Positions 33,501 through 43,562 of a DNA stretch of 63,158 nucleotides are shown here, in pieces (positions within the stretch are counted from its first letter, which is position 1; each line of letters starts with the position of its first letter). The notes under the pieces were generated by a model. It had not been told where the DNA came from, made no database searches, and was given only the letters and a program-made list of their open reading frames with translations. The position numbers and the translations under genes are program-made. The DNA is from Fonticula-like sp. SCN 57-25 (Eukaryota; Nucleariida; Rotosphaerida): positions 1-63,158 of the forward strand of contig MEDX01000007.1 of assembly GCA_001724245.1 (NCBI GenBank), in the 5' to 3' direction.

Positions 33501-33828
33501 GATGCTGCCGAGCGGTCAAACACACCCTCCTGCACACCACAAACACAATCTCCAGACCGACCAAAACCAAACCCAAACGTACCGTAACCTACCGAAACCG
33601 ACATTTTTGTGATGAAGCGGACCGTAACCTACCGCATAACTGTGCAAACCCTGTCAAGTATGTTCAAGCTCCTCGGAGCGAGTGTATTTGAAAAGCGGAC
33701 ATGGAAACGATTTTGAATAAACTAAGCCATACAAAAAGAGACAAAACAAGCTGGAGAGGCATGGGCGACCAGCCTTCCGCCCAATTTCGATTCACTATTC
33801 ACACAAACAAGCCGATTGCCGCGGCCGC
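33501..33828. other. Spacer with a 14-bp direct repeat
   Basis: Between the 5' end of the Munc13-like gene and the 3' end of TFIIA. ACCGTAACCTACCG occurs at 33,581-33,594 and again at 33,621-33,634, in the promoter area of the Munc13-like gene. A/C-rich on the plus strand. No gene seen. Confidence 0.4.
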
Positions 33829-34870
33829 CTACCACGTAAACTCGCCGGTCGCCTTTGAAAACAGGTAGTCGCGCCCGCCGATGTGCATGATGCCGTCCTT
33901 CAGGACCGCGCGCCATTTGCTGTTTTTCGTGTGCGACACCTTGTCGTATTGGCAGAGCACCTCGTTGTCCGTCTCGGTATTGTCGTCCTCGTCGTCATCG
34001 TCGTCGAGCGATATCGACGACAGATTCCCTTCGTCGTCGTCCTGCGGGGCGGCGGCGGCGCTCGGTCCGGCACCGTCGTCCTCGTCGCTGTCGCCTTCGC
34101 CGTCGTACTGCGCGACGCGGCGGGCCGCCAGCGCGCGCTCAAGGGTCGCGTCCAGCGCAGCCACGGACGGGGGGGCCTCGTCATCGGCGCCATCATGCTG
34201 AGAGAGGTAGCCGGGTGCGCGGCCAGGCCCAGCACCAGCAACCGCCTTGTTCTAAACACCAAATTATCAGAAAAAAGACACCAAAAAGCGACGCAAAGAC
34301 ACTTTTTCGTTCCACATCAACCACACAACTGCTGCCACGAGGACGTCACTTGTTAAACACAACCGCGTACCAAAAACTGCTGAGGCTTGCCCGAGTCGTC
34401 GCGCCCAACCGCCGCGCGCACCGCTGCCATGCTCGCCGCCGCTGGCGACACCTGCTGCTGCTGCTGCATCGGCTGGTGGAGGTACGCGGCAGTCTGACCG
34501 TAGGGATCCGCCGCATACTGGGTGTTGTCATACTCGGCCGCCGCGGCGACATTCGTCGTGTGCTGAAGAAGCTTTGTCTCCCAAATCTTTATAGGCAAAC
34601 AAAAGGAGAGCGTCAGCATGCATAAAAAACGCGCAGAGCGCGAAAAGGCGCACCCGCTGGAGGGCGTTAAGCGTCTGCTCGTCAACCCCTTCGCTCATGA
34701 AATCGTCACGAGAATTGCGGATGACATCGTCGATAATTGTCCTATACACAAATTCCTGCAGCGCGCACAACACAATAAACAACACAACAGAAAAGACACA
34801 GCGAATATACGGCGTGAGCGGCTGCGGCCATCAAGCGCGTTGGCGCCAAACGCACCGTCTGATGTGACAT
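33829..34870 (-). CDS. GTF2A1: TFIIA large (alpha/beta) subunit
   Basis: General transcription factor that stabilises TBP on DNA. Exon 1 is MSHQT only. Exon 2 gives EFVYRTIIDDVIRNSRDDFMSEGVDEQTLNALQRV, the four-helix-bundle half, continuing IWETKL in the next exon. A Gln/Ala/Pro-rich linker follows (QPMQQQQQVSP). Then come an acidic stretch of repeated Asp/Glu and the beta-barrel end: EVLCQYDKVSHTKNSKWRAVL, LKDGIMHIGGRDYLFSKATGEF, closing with Trp. Both conserved ends match TFIIA exactly; the middle is variable as usual. About four introns; roughly 265 residues. A TTTGCAGTTTGCA element lies about 28 nt upstream of the ATG. Confidence 0.95.
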
Positions 34871-35302
34871 GCCGGCGGACAGTGGAAAAATACAATGATG
34901 CAAACTGCAAACTGCCAACCGAGCTTTGATCGAAGTGGCAGAAAGTGAAGTGGGATGGACAATTATGTAATAATTGGACACAGAAATGCTCTTGTCTAGC
35001 TAGCATAGAATCAAAAAGTCATGTATAACAGTATAAAAGGTCCGGTGATTGTATTATTTGGGCTGAAAGGTGGTACAGGAGAAATACACATCCATTGACG
35101 GTGGGGATGCCCTAGAGTACTTGAACAACTTTGCTGCCCTACTAAAGTCGGCAAGCGTGCTGTGATATAATTGGTGAGACAAAAGATGGGTTATGGGTTC
35201 ACTTGGATATGGTCGAAGTCACTTGTGTTGTAGGGATGAAGGATATAAATATAAACTACTGGGTCAACCAGCAGGCGAAAGGCATAAACTAAATGTGAGC
35301 GG
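34871..35302. promoter_or_regulatory. TFIIA promoter with TTTGCA element, and IP3-receptor 3' flank
   Basis: On the minus strand TTTGCAGTTTGCATC (plus 34,896-34,915) precedes the TFIIA ATG. The rest, up to 35,302, is AT-richer and includes the 3' flank of the giant channel gene, whose stop codon is at 35,303. No conserved ORF was seen. Confidence 0.5.
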
Positions 35303-38300
35303 CTACTCCTGCTCCTGGCGTCTGCGCGTGGCAGACTCCTCCTCGAGCCTATCGGCTTCGTTGAACCTGTCGACGAGGCCCTGCACCATCGACTTGATTG
35401 AGAGGAGCTCGTCCATGACCTTGTCGTCGTCCTGCTGGAGGCAGAGCGCGCGGCCGACGGGGTACCACGAGGTCTCCTGGCGGTCGACGAGGTCCCTGAC
35501 GTACGCCTCGTAGGCGGTGTACTCGGTCGTCTCGGTCTGGAGCAGGTGCGCCGTGAAGAAGAGGTAGTTCCACTGGTTGTGCTCGTTCTTGCAGTGGTAG
35601 TCGAATCCGACGCCGGCACGGTCAAAGTCGTACGAGCGCAGCGAGCACACAAAGCAGGCGTTGCTCATGTCCTCCTCGGCCTGGTAGCGCGCGTCGCGCA
35701 GCTCAGAGAAGGTGTCGACAATGATACCAAAGACAATGTTGAGGCCGATGACGGCGACGATGATGTAGAACGAGAGGTCAAAGATGATGCGCAGGCCGAC
35801 CGCGCTCCACGTGGGGTCCGTTGGCTCCAGCACCAGGCCAAGGGGCTCTTGCAGACCCATCGTGAGGCACGTGAGGAAGCACTGCCACATGTTTTCACAC
35901 CACAGGTAAATGTTTTGGGACGGGTCAAACGACGCGCGCAAAAAGGCAAAGCTGACAACCGAGTAGATATAAATCACTATGATGGCGAGCATGAGCACGT
36001 TGAGCAGCGAGAGGCCGTTCTGCGTGATGGAGCGCAGCACACGCTTGAGAATATCATTGTTGGCGATAACATGGAGCAGATGGAAGCAGTAAAAGTAGCC
36101 CGACGTGGCAATGCCGGCGACCGAGCAGGCAAAGAACACCAGGTGGTACAGGTTGGAGAACCTCAACACGTCCCCGGCCGACTGGACCGGGTGGCCCATA
36201 AAGTGCGCCGATACAACGAGGAACGATATCAGTATGTGCGCGGCGCCCAGCGCGTAGATCACGGGCTGGTACCAGGACTCGACGACGGGCATGATCACGG
36301 TCGGGTCGGGGTCGGCCTGCCAGGTGGCCAGGATAAGGATGTTGATGCCGAGGGTCAGGGTAAGAATCATAAGGTGCCAGATGTAGGCGTTGAACACGAG
36401 GAAAGTAGCGACGGGGTTGGTCATCAGGCGCTGGTGGTAGCGCATGTGCTCGCGGAGGCCCTCGCACGCCTCGGTAAAGCTCTCAATCTTGCCGGTCGGC
36501 GAGCTGCGGTCAACGTTCCACTGCAGCTCCTCCATCATCGGGCGCGTCAGGGCCTCGCGGTCGCGCACGCGGAAGTACACACGCATGAGCTCGCCCTCCA
36601 TGAGGATCTCAATGGAGGCGGAGTTGTTGCGGAAGAAGGAGATGCGCTCGTAGGCCTCCTGCTGCTCGTGCGAGAGGACGCGCTGCTCCTTGTCCGACAG
36701 CTTCTCCAGCAGCCAATGCGTGCCAAAGCGGTGGCCGACAATGTCGCGCAGGCGCGAGAAGACAAAGTACATCATAAAGCCGGCCTCCTCAAACTCGGCG
36801 GGCGTCGTGGGGCTCTCCGAGTAGCTGATCATGAGGGTGTGCATGGCCTCGAGGTCGAGCGCCGTGCTCAGGTCCATGGCAAGGCGAACGGACTCGCGGT
36901 TGTTCTCCTCGACAACGGTGCGGAGGACCGTCGCGGCCTTCAAGTGCAGATCGGCAACGTCCTCGGCGCTCGCGTTGCCAAAGGTGGACTCGCGGATGAC
37001 CGCGTTGACCACATCAACGATCTTGCCGTCGTACAGCTGCAGCTTGTTCTGCATGTTGCCCGACGAGAACTCGTTGAGCGTCTCAAAGATCTGGCGGACG
37101 AGGTCAATCGACTCGTGGTCAATGTTGACGTAGATGATGTGCAGGTAGTCGAGCGTCGCCGCCACCAGGTTGTACTGGTTGATGTGGTCGGGCTGCTCGC
37201 GGAGATAGTTCTTGATCTCGTCGTTCTGGTTCTCGCACAGCAGCTGCAGGATGCGCAGCAGCAGCTCGACAAAGCCAACAACGTTCTTGAACTGGAGGGC
37301 GGCCTGCTGGTCGTCGTCGTCGTCCTCCACCGGCGGCGGCGGCGGCGGAGCGGCCGGGGCCGTAACCACCTCCTTCATGGCAAACGAGCTCTTCCTGAGC
37401 GCGCTGCCAAACGAGCTGGTGCTCTTGAGCGGCTCGAGCGGCGGCGAGTCGTTGGCAGACACCGTCATCTCCACGGAGCGCCTCATGCTCTTGCCATAGA
37501 GCTCCTCGAGCGCGGCCTTGTCGCGCGCAGCCTGGGCAATCAGGCCGCGCTGCTCCTTGATGGCGCTGGCGGACTGCTGCAGGCGATCGCGGATGATGGT
37601 GAAGAAGGTCTCGTCCTGCTTGCCGCGGAAGAACTCGACAAAGGACTTTTGGACCAGCGGGTTGCCGCCAATGAGCATCATGACAAGGAGGCGGAGCGCG
37701 GCGCGCTCCACGACAGGCGCCTTGGAGGCCATCAGCTCCACAGCGACGGCGGCCACATGGTTGTCATTGAGCTCGGCCTGGATCTGCTGCGTGGTGGCCT
37801 TGACTACTTCATTCGCTTCCTCGACAAAAGGACCGTCCTGCAGCTTGAGGTACTCGTTGGAAATGATGGCGCGCAGCAGGCGGAGGTGCTTGACGTCGAG
37901 CGCGATCTGGTTCTCCTTGTCGCGGTCCGACATAAACGGGAAGGCCTCGAGCGAGACGCGCAGCGAGCGGACGATCTGGAGCGTCCACGGCTTGATGGCC
38001 ACAAACTCGCGGTTGCGGCGGTACTGCACAAAGGCCGCAATGTGCTGCTGGAACTCTTCACCGCGCCAGAGACCGCCCAGCATCGCGTCCGGGTCGGTGT
38101 CGTAAGCCGGGCAGGTCTTGTCGCTGCGGTACGACGACTCCATGTTGGAGACAAACTTGCGCAGGCTGCGCATGATCTCGAGCTGCGTCGAGTACGCCGC
38201 CAGGAAATTCTGGACGGCAAAGTTGGCCGGCTTGCGTCCGCCGGCGGCCTTGTGAGCAACGATCTCGTCATAGCGAGCCTGCTGCTCCTCGGTGGCCCAG

Positions 38301-41300
38301 CCGGCCTGATCGAGGGCCACGAGGGCGGTGCGCAGCTTGCGGACGCGGAGCTTGGTCGCGTACAGCGGCGACTGCAGGATACGGTCGTAGAACGCCAGGA
38401 GGCTCGACATGATCTGCGAGGTGATGGCCTTGTGGTCGGGGCACAGCTTGTCGATCATGCCCGACTTGGAGTAGTGGTTAAGGTAAAACTCCTTGACAAA
38501 CTCAAAGACGCCCTCGCGCATGGTGTAGTCATCCTGCACACCCTCGGGGGTGTCGAGCAGGTGGTCGAGGTCCTTGGCGCTCACCTCCTGCACCTTGGAG
38601 TTCATCATGCTGAGGAACGTCCACATCTGGGGGTTGAGGTCAATGTCGGACGCCTTTCCGGGGCCCATCGACGTCGAGAGGTAGGCCCAAAGAAGGAAGC
38701 GCAGGTACGGGCGCTTGTTGTTCATAGCAATAGAGGGGTGCGTGAGCACCTCGAAAATCTCGGCCGGGTCAAAGATGTTTTGGCAGACGGACTCGACAAA
38801 GGGGTTCTCGCCCTCGCAGCACGAGGCCAGGAAGCGGATGAGGCGGACGTGGTAGTTCAAGGCGTGCTTGTCCTCGGGGCTAAGGGTGCCCTGGCTTTCC
38901 TCGACGAGCAAGCGCATGCGCTCCTCATTCTCGGAATCGGACATGAGCGTCAGCGTCGTGGTGCGCTGCTGCATCATGTACTTGACGGCGAGGCTCTGGT
39001 TGCGGCGGATCGGGACGTCGCCCACGCGCACGACGGCGTTGAGCAGCACGAGCAGCTCGGGGGCCTTGGTCTTGGCGAGCAGCTGAATAATGGAGTGGAT
39101 CTGCCTTTCCTGCAGCTTGATGCACATCTCGTTCGACGTGAAGATCTCGGCAAGGGCAAGCGCCATGTTGGGCACCGACACCTCGCGCTCAATGAAAAAG
39201 TCGAGGTGCGCGAAAATGTCGAGCTGGATCATGCGCTGGATTCCGTCCGTGTCCAGCTTGGGATCACGGCGAGCAAAGGCGGCGAGGAACATGAACGCGG
39301 CATCGTACACCTTGGCCATGCCGCTGTAGGCCTCCAGCTTGATGTCGTAGGGCTTCTCGAGGAGAGCGTAGACGTCAGCGAGAATGCCCGAGCTAAAGAG
39401 AATCTGCTGGTTGATGACGTGCGGCTTGGTGCGGTCCTCCTGCAGGATGCAGTACTCGCGGAACGCGTTGAAGCTGTTCACCATGGTAGCCTCGCCAGAC
39501 GTCGTGAGCTTGGTGCGCAAAAGGCGGCGGATGGCCGGCACCTTCGAGGCGACATCCTTGTAGACCGAAACAGCGTCGGGCTGGACGATAAGCTGGCACA
39601 CCTGGCCAGACTCGAACAAATGCTGAATCTTGGAAAAGTGGCGGTTCACGAGCGACATGCCAAGCGTGGCCATCTTGGTGTAGTCGTACAGCGTGAGGTC
39701 GAGGAGCACCTCCACGACCCGGTCGTCGTTGCTGATAAAGTCCGTGCGGCTGTCGAGGCTCGCAAGGTACGCCTTGACCGGCGGGGCTTCCATAGCGCCC
39801 GTAACGCACGACGTGATCGACGCCAGCTCGGACCCAAGGTTGAGCAAAAGGCTAGCCGACGCCTTGGAGACTGACATCTTGACAGACTGGCCAATCGTGT
39901 TGTAGATCGACTTGAAGTTGAAGAGGAACTCGGCTGTGCGCAAGACGGCGCGCTGGTTGAAGAGAATGTCGAGCAGGAGCAGACCCGCATACTTGGCATT
40001 CACAACCGCCTTATTCTTGCGAGTCTTGGTAATGCGGAGCGTCGCGCGCCACTGCTTGAGCTCATCGTGGTTGAGGTGCGAGTTGTGCGACGGCACGTCC
40101 GTGTGGCCATCGAGCAGCTTGATAAGCAACGGCACCAGCTGGGTGGCATCTTCGCTCGAATAGTAGCCAAAGTTGACCAGCTGGGAAAGCAGGTGGAACA
40201 GCTGCTCCGTGAACGCGTTCTGCGCCTCCTCCTCATGCGACATGACATGGTTATGGGAGAGGTACTTGACGGCAAAGTCGCGCAGATCAGGGTAGCAGGC
40301 GAGCTTGGCACCCGACACGCTCATAGTCTCATCGGCGACCTTCTTCTGCGCGACGAGCTGGTCCCACAGGAAGGTTGTCGAAGGATTGCTAAAGATGCGG
40401 CGGTTACCCTTCACGTTCACAAACACGTTCTGAACAAAGTCGACAAAGGCCGAGCGGAGCATGTACGGGACGGTCTCGTCGCGGATGGCGCGGATAACGA
40501 GGTCATACGGAATGGCCTTGGAGAGCAGGCCAATGTTGCGATCGTTGCGACCCATGCAGACGCGGCTCATGACGCGCACCTGAGAGGCAAGGTACTGCAT
40601 GTGGGTCTTGTTCTCGGAGAACTTGTCAAGCGAAAGCCAGGCGTCCTTGGGCTTGAAGCGCGCGCTGATGCTGTTGCCCTGCATCTGGAACTGGGCGAGA
40701 ATGCCGAGGTCAGCCGACTCGGCAGAGAGGTAGTCCCAGACCAGCTGCTGGTTCTGGGGGATGGCGCTCTCTTCGCAGACGCAGAGGAGGCTCAAAAAGT
40801 CGAGGAAGCTGCGGTCGTGTGTCTTCTTGAGCCAAAACACAAAGGAGGAGATCTGCTGCGCGCTAATGCGGTCGAGAATCTGCTGATTGTCCGCGACAAG
40901 CTGCATAAACATGGCAGGGGTGTGCATGTCATAGCCGATCTGCGACTGGAAGAAGCTAATGTACTTGGCAATGTACAGCTCGTTCTTGCGGGAGTCGCCG
41001 TCGAGGTACACCGCGAGCAGATCGTAGGCCGTCTGGCAAATCTTCTTGAGCTTGGGGAAGTTGGGCAGCTCTTCAAGATCAATGCCTGTCTTGTTGAAGC
41101 CCTCCACAAACGCAAAGCCCTCCGGGGGCTTGAACAGCACCTTGAGCATGCCGACGAGAATGTCGACCACGCGCAGCTGGCGAAGCAGCTTTTGGCGCTT
41201 ACGCTCGGGTGTGCCGCTGTCGCCCTCCACAAACTTGATGAGGTGCTGCAGCACGCGGTAGAGCACCTGGAAGACCATGGGGTCGAGGCGCTGAATCTTT

Positions 41301-42821
41301 GCGTCCTTGTGGCGCTTGATGAACTGCATGAGCTCCTCGAGGGTGCCCATGACAAAGTTGACGTTGTACTCGTAGGTCGGCTCGACGCAAACAATCACAA
41401 AGGCATCGTCGTTCTTGACGTCGTTCTGGGTGGCGACCTTGCGGAGAACGCCATTGTCCCAGCGCAGGCTCTCCATGCCCTCGTTGGAGAGCGCCTTGTA
41501 CTGGTTCAGCTCGTAGGCGTTGAAATCGCCGTGGAGGAACATGCCGCTCGAGCGGTGCTGGATCTTGCCGTACGACATGTTGTCGAGCTCGGGCTTGTCC
41601 TTGATGATGGGGATGAGGCGGAAGACGGACGCCGTGCGGTCCGAGCCGTCCACGAGTCCGACCGAGCGGTCCTTGGAGACACCAAGGTACTTGCGCGTCT
41701 GGACATGGCGGAAGCGCACAAGCTGCACCCACTTCATGGGCTCACCGCAGCCGGCATCGTCGGCCATCTCGATCTGCCAGAACGTGTTGGACGACGGCGA
41801 CTTCAAGGACGGGCTCGCCGTCGGCTTGCGGACGCGCAAATGAACGTCCTCGCCAATGCCAAAGTCCAGGAAGTTTCCCTCGGCCGTCATGTACGCGTCC
41901 ATTTCCTTGTGGACGATATGCACGAGGTTGTTGCCATAAATGGCGTCTTGCTTCTCTTGGGCGAACTTGCGGTGGCAGTGCAGCAAAAAGGCCGACTTGC
42001 GGACCGACGCGTCAATTTCGCGCTGGCCCTCGTACAAGTGCATATGCGGAAGCACATCGTCCGAAATGTGCAAGAACTGGCCGGCCGTCTTGGCGCTCTC
42101 GAGCACGACCTGGTCGTTGACGCGGACAAAGTCGCCCTCGGACTGGATCTTGAAGCGCGGCATGATGCGGAAGTAGCATTCTACGGCAAACCGTCAGCAT
42201 GAATAGACAGGAGCGGGCATCGCGCACGTTTGCTGTTGTCGCCGGAAAGCTCGACGCGCATGTTCATGACGTCGGTGGTGGCGGCCTCGCGGTTGCTGAA
42301 GCGCAGGAAAGAGTGCGACATCACGTGGCGCAGCTGGATGACCTGGCCGTACTTGAGGCCGCGGCCCTGCTGGCGAGCCTGCTCCTTGCGGTTGTCGTTC
42401 TTCTCGGCTTCGACAAGGCGCTCCATCTTGCGGACTTCGTCGTCCTCGCTCAGGTTCTTGCTCTCGAGGGCATTGCGGTACTTTTGCAGGCGCTTGGCGA
42501 CCTTGTACTTCAATGGCGGGAGGATCTAGGGCACGATGTGTGAGCTGAGCCACGGCGCGGCGCAGGATTCAGGCTCGCGCACCTCAAACGACGCTCCCTT
42601 AAAGTTGGGAACCTGCGGGTTCTTCGGGTCCTCGGTCTGGCACAGGTAGAGCGAGGGGCGCACCGAGGCGTCCGTGTAGGCGAAGCCATTGGGCTACAGC
42701 GGGTGTCAGAAAAAGGGCGGCCGGATACAGGGGCGCTTCAACGTCGCACCTCTTCATGATAAAAGCATATTTCGTCTCCAAAGAGGACGGTGTCCAACCT
42801 CGTGTCAGGTTGGTCCCCCAT
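35303..42821 (-). CDS. IP3-receptor-type intracellular calcium channel, divergent pore
   Basis: About 2,450 residues in four exons, the last of nearly 6.9 kb. Exon 1 starts MGDQPDTRLDTVLFGDEI. Exons 2-4 give the suppressor and MIR beta-trefoils (YGQVIQLRHVMSHSFLRF, VQLVRFRHVQTRKYLGV). The ligand-binding helical domain keeps ERKRQKLLRQ and DSRKNELYIAK, aligning with the basic IP3-contact residues R504/K508/R511 and R568/K569 of mouse IP3R1. RIH and RIH-associated repeats follow (NYLREQPDHINQYNLVAATLDYL). The C-terminal membrane part has about six hydrophobic helices and ends in GLNIVFGIIVDTFSELR. The CFVC...HCKNEH zinc motif next to it is intact. The pore loop reads CLTMGLQEPLGLVLEPTDP where IP3Rs have GGGVGD. 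Likely ER or vacuolar calcium release; the missing filter makes selectivity uncertain. Confidence 0.9.
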
Positions 42822-42895
42822 CCCGTCAAGCAGTTCGTGGAGCTGAAGCGACTACCTTTTTCTTGCCTTTTTTCTCTTTTTTCGGACGATTCTCC

Positions 42896-42943
42896 ATTGG
42901 GTCAACTCGTCTGTCTTTGTGATTCGCGATTGGCTCCTATTGG
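42896..42943. promoter_or_regulatory. Cluster of three ATTGG boxes upstream of the channel gene
   Basis: ATTGG occurs at 42896, 42929 and 42939 within 48 bp, between the divergent IP3-receptor and Zn2Cys6 genes. ATTGG/CCAAT is the NF-Y recognition core. Function inferred from position and recurrence. Confidence 0.45.
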
Positions 42944-43079
42944 CTGATCCTTCCCGTTTAGGCAACTGTGATGATCGATGCTTTCAGGGTCACCCGAGCC
43001 TGCCACAAGCCTGTAGCGGCGTTGCGCAACTCTTGCCCCGCTGTTGGTTGGCTGGCCGGGTGCAGGCCGGGTAAGCCCC

Positions 43080-43475
43080 ATGAGCCCGCCGTCGGTCCGA
43101 TGCCAGGCGTGCTACCGACGGCACGAGCGCTGCGCGAGGAGCGAGACAGACGGGGAGCCGTGCGAGCGGTGCGCCAGTAGGGGCGAAAAATGCCTTCCCA
43201 GGAGCTTGGATGCGGAGCAGAGGCCGCTGGTGAAGCGTAAGCGGCTGCCAATGAGCAGCAGCACGGCGGTCAGCAAGGCCGCGGGGCAGGAGGCGCTGCC
43301 GGACGACGCGGCCGAGCACTCGGAGCTGTTGACGCAGCTGCATCATGCGGCCAGTGTTTATTACGGCGCAAGCCGCGGACGGCGGAAAGCGCTAAAGTCG
43401 CTCGATGGAACGGCGTTGGCGGCCCTCGGCATCCTTCTCGAGGAGGCGATGCGCGACGCAATTGAGGACGCTTAG
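43080..43475 (+). CDS. Small Zn(II)2Cys6 DNA-binding protein
   Basis: Single exon of 131 residues. The N terminus starts MSPPSV, then a binuclear zinc cluster with spacing CX2CX6CX9CX2CX6C: CQAC, YRRHERC, EPCERC, GEKC. Basic residues lie between Cys2 and Cys3 as in fungal GAL4-type domains. A basic KRKRLP patch follows. The rest (SELLTQLHHAASVYYGASRGRR and a terminal helix LGILLEEAMRDAIED) has no regulatory domain. Fungal proteins of this class are usually several hundred residues and dimeric, so this is a minimal form. Divergent from the IP3-receptor gene. An upstream exon cannot be ruled out but no good splice pair was seen. Confidence 0.78.
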   Translation: MSPPSVRCQACYRRHERCARSETDGEPCERCASRGEKCLPRSLDAEQRPLVKRKRLPMSSSTAVSKAAGQEALPDDAAEHSELLTQLHHAASVYYGASRGRRKALKSLDGTALAALGILLEEAMRDAIEDA

Positions 43476-43562
43476 GAGGCGCAAAGTGTACAGTGCATTA
43501 TCAAAAATTGTATATTGAATTATTAGACGTTGTGTATTGTGAATAATAGTCTGCGTTGTCGG

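Noticed and set aside
35546-39874. Open frame of 1,442 codons on the plus strand
   Set aside because: It is antisense to the IP3-receptor exon and its composition (Val, Leu, Arg, Glu, His-rich) mirrors the codon bias of the real gene. No domain is recognisable.
40067-42202. Second long antisense frame (711 codons)
   Set aside because: Same explanation: a shadow of GC-biased codons in the channel gene.
35303-42821. Ryanodine receptor instead of IP3 receptor
   Set aside because: No SPRY or RyR repeats. The length of about 2,450 residues and the conserved IP3-contact arginines/lysines fit IP3R better.
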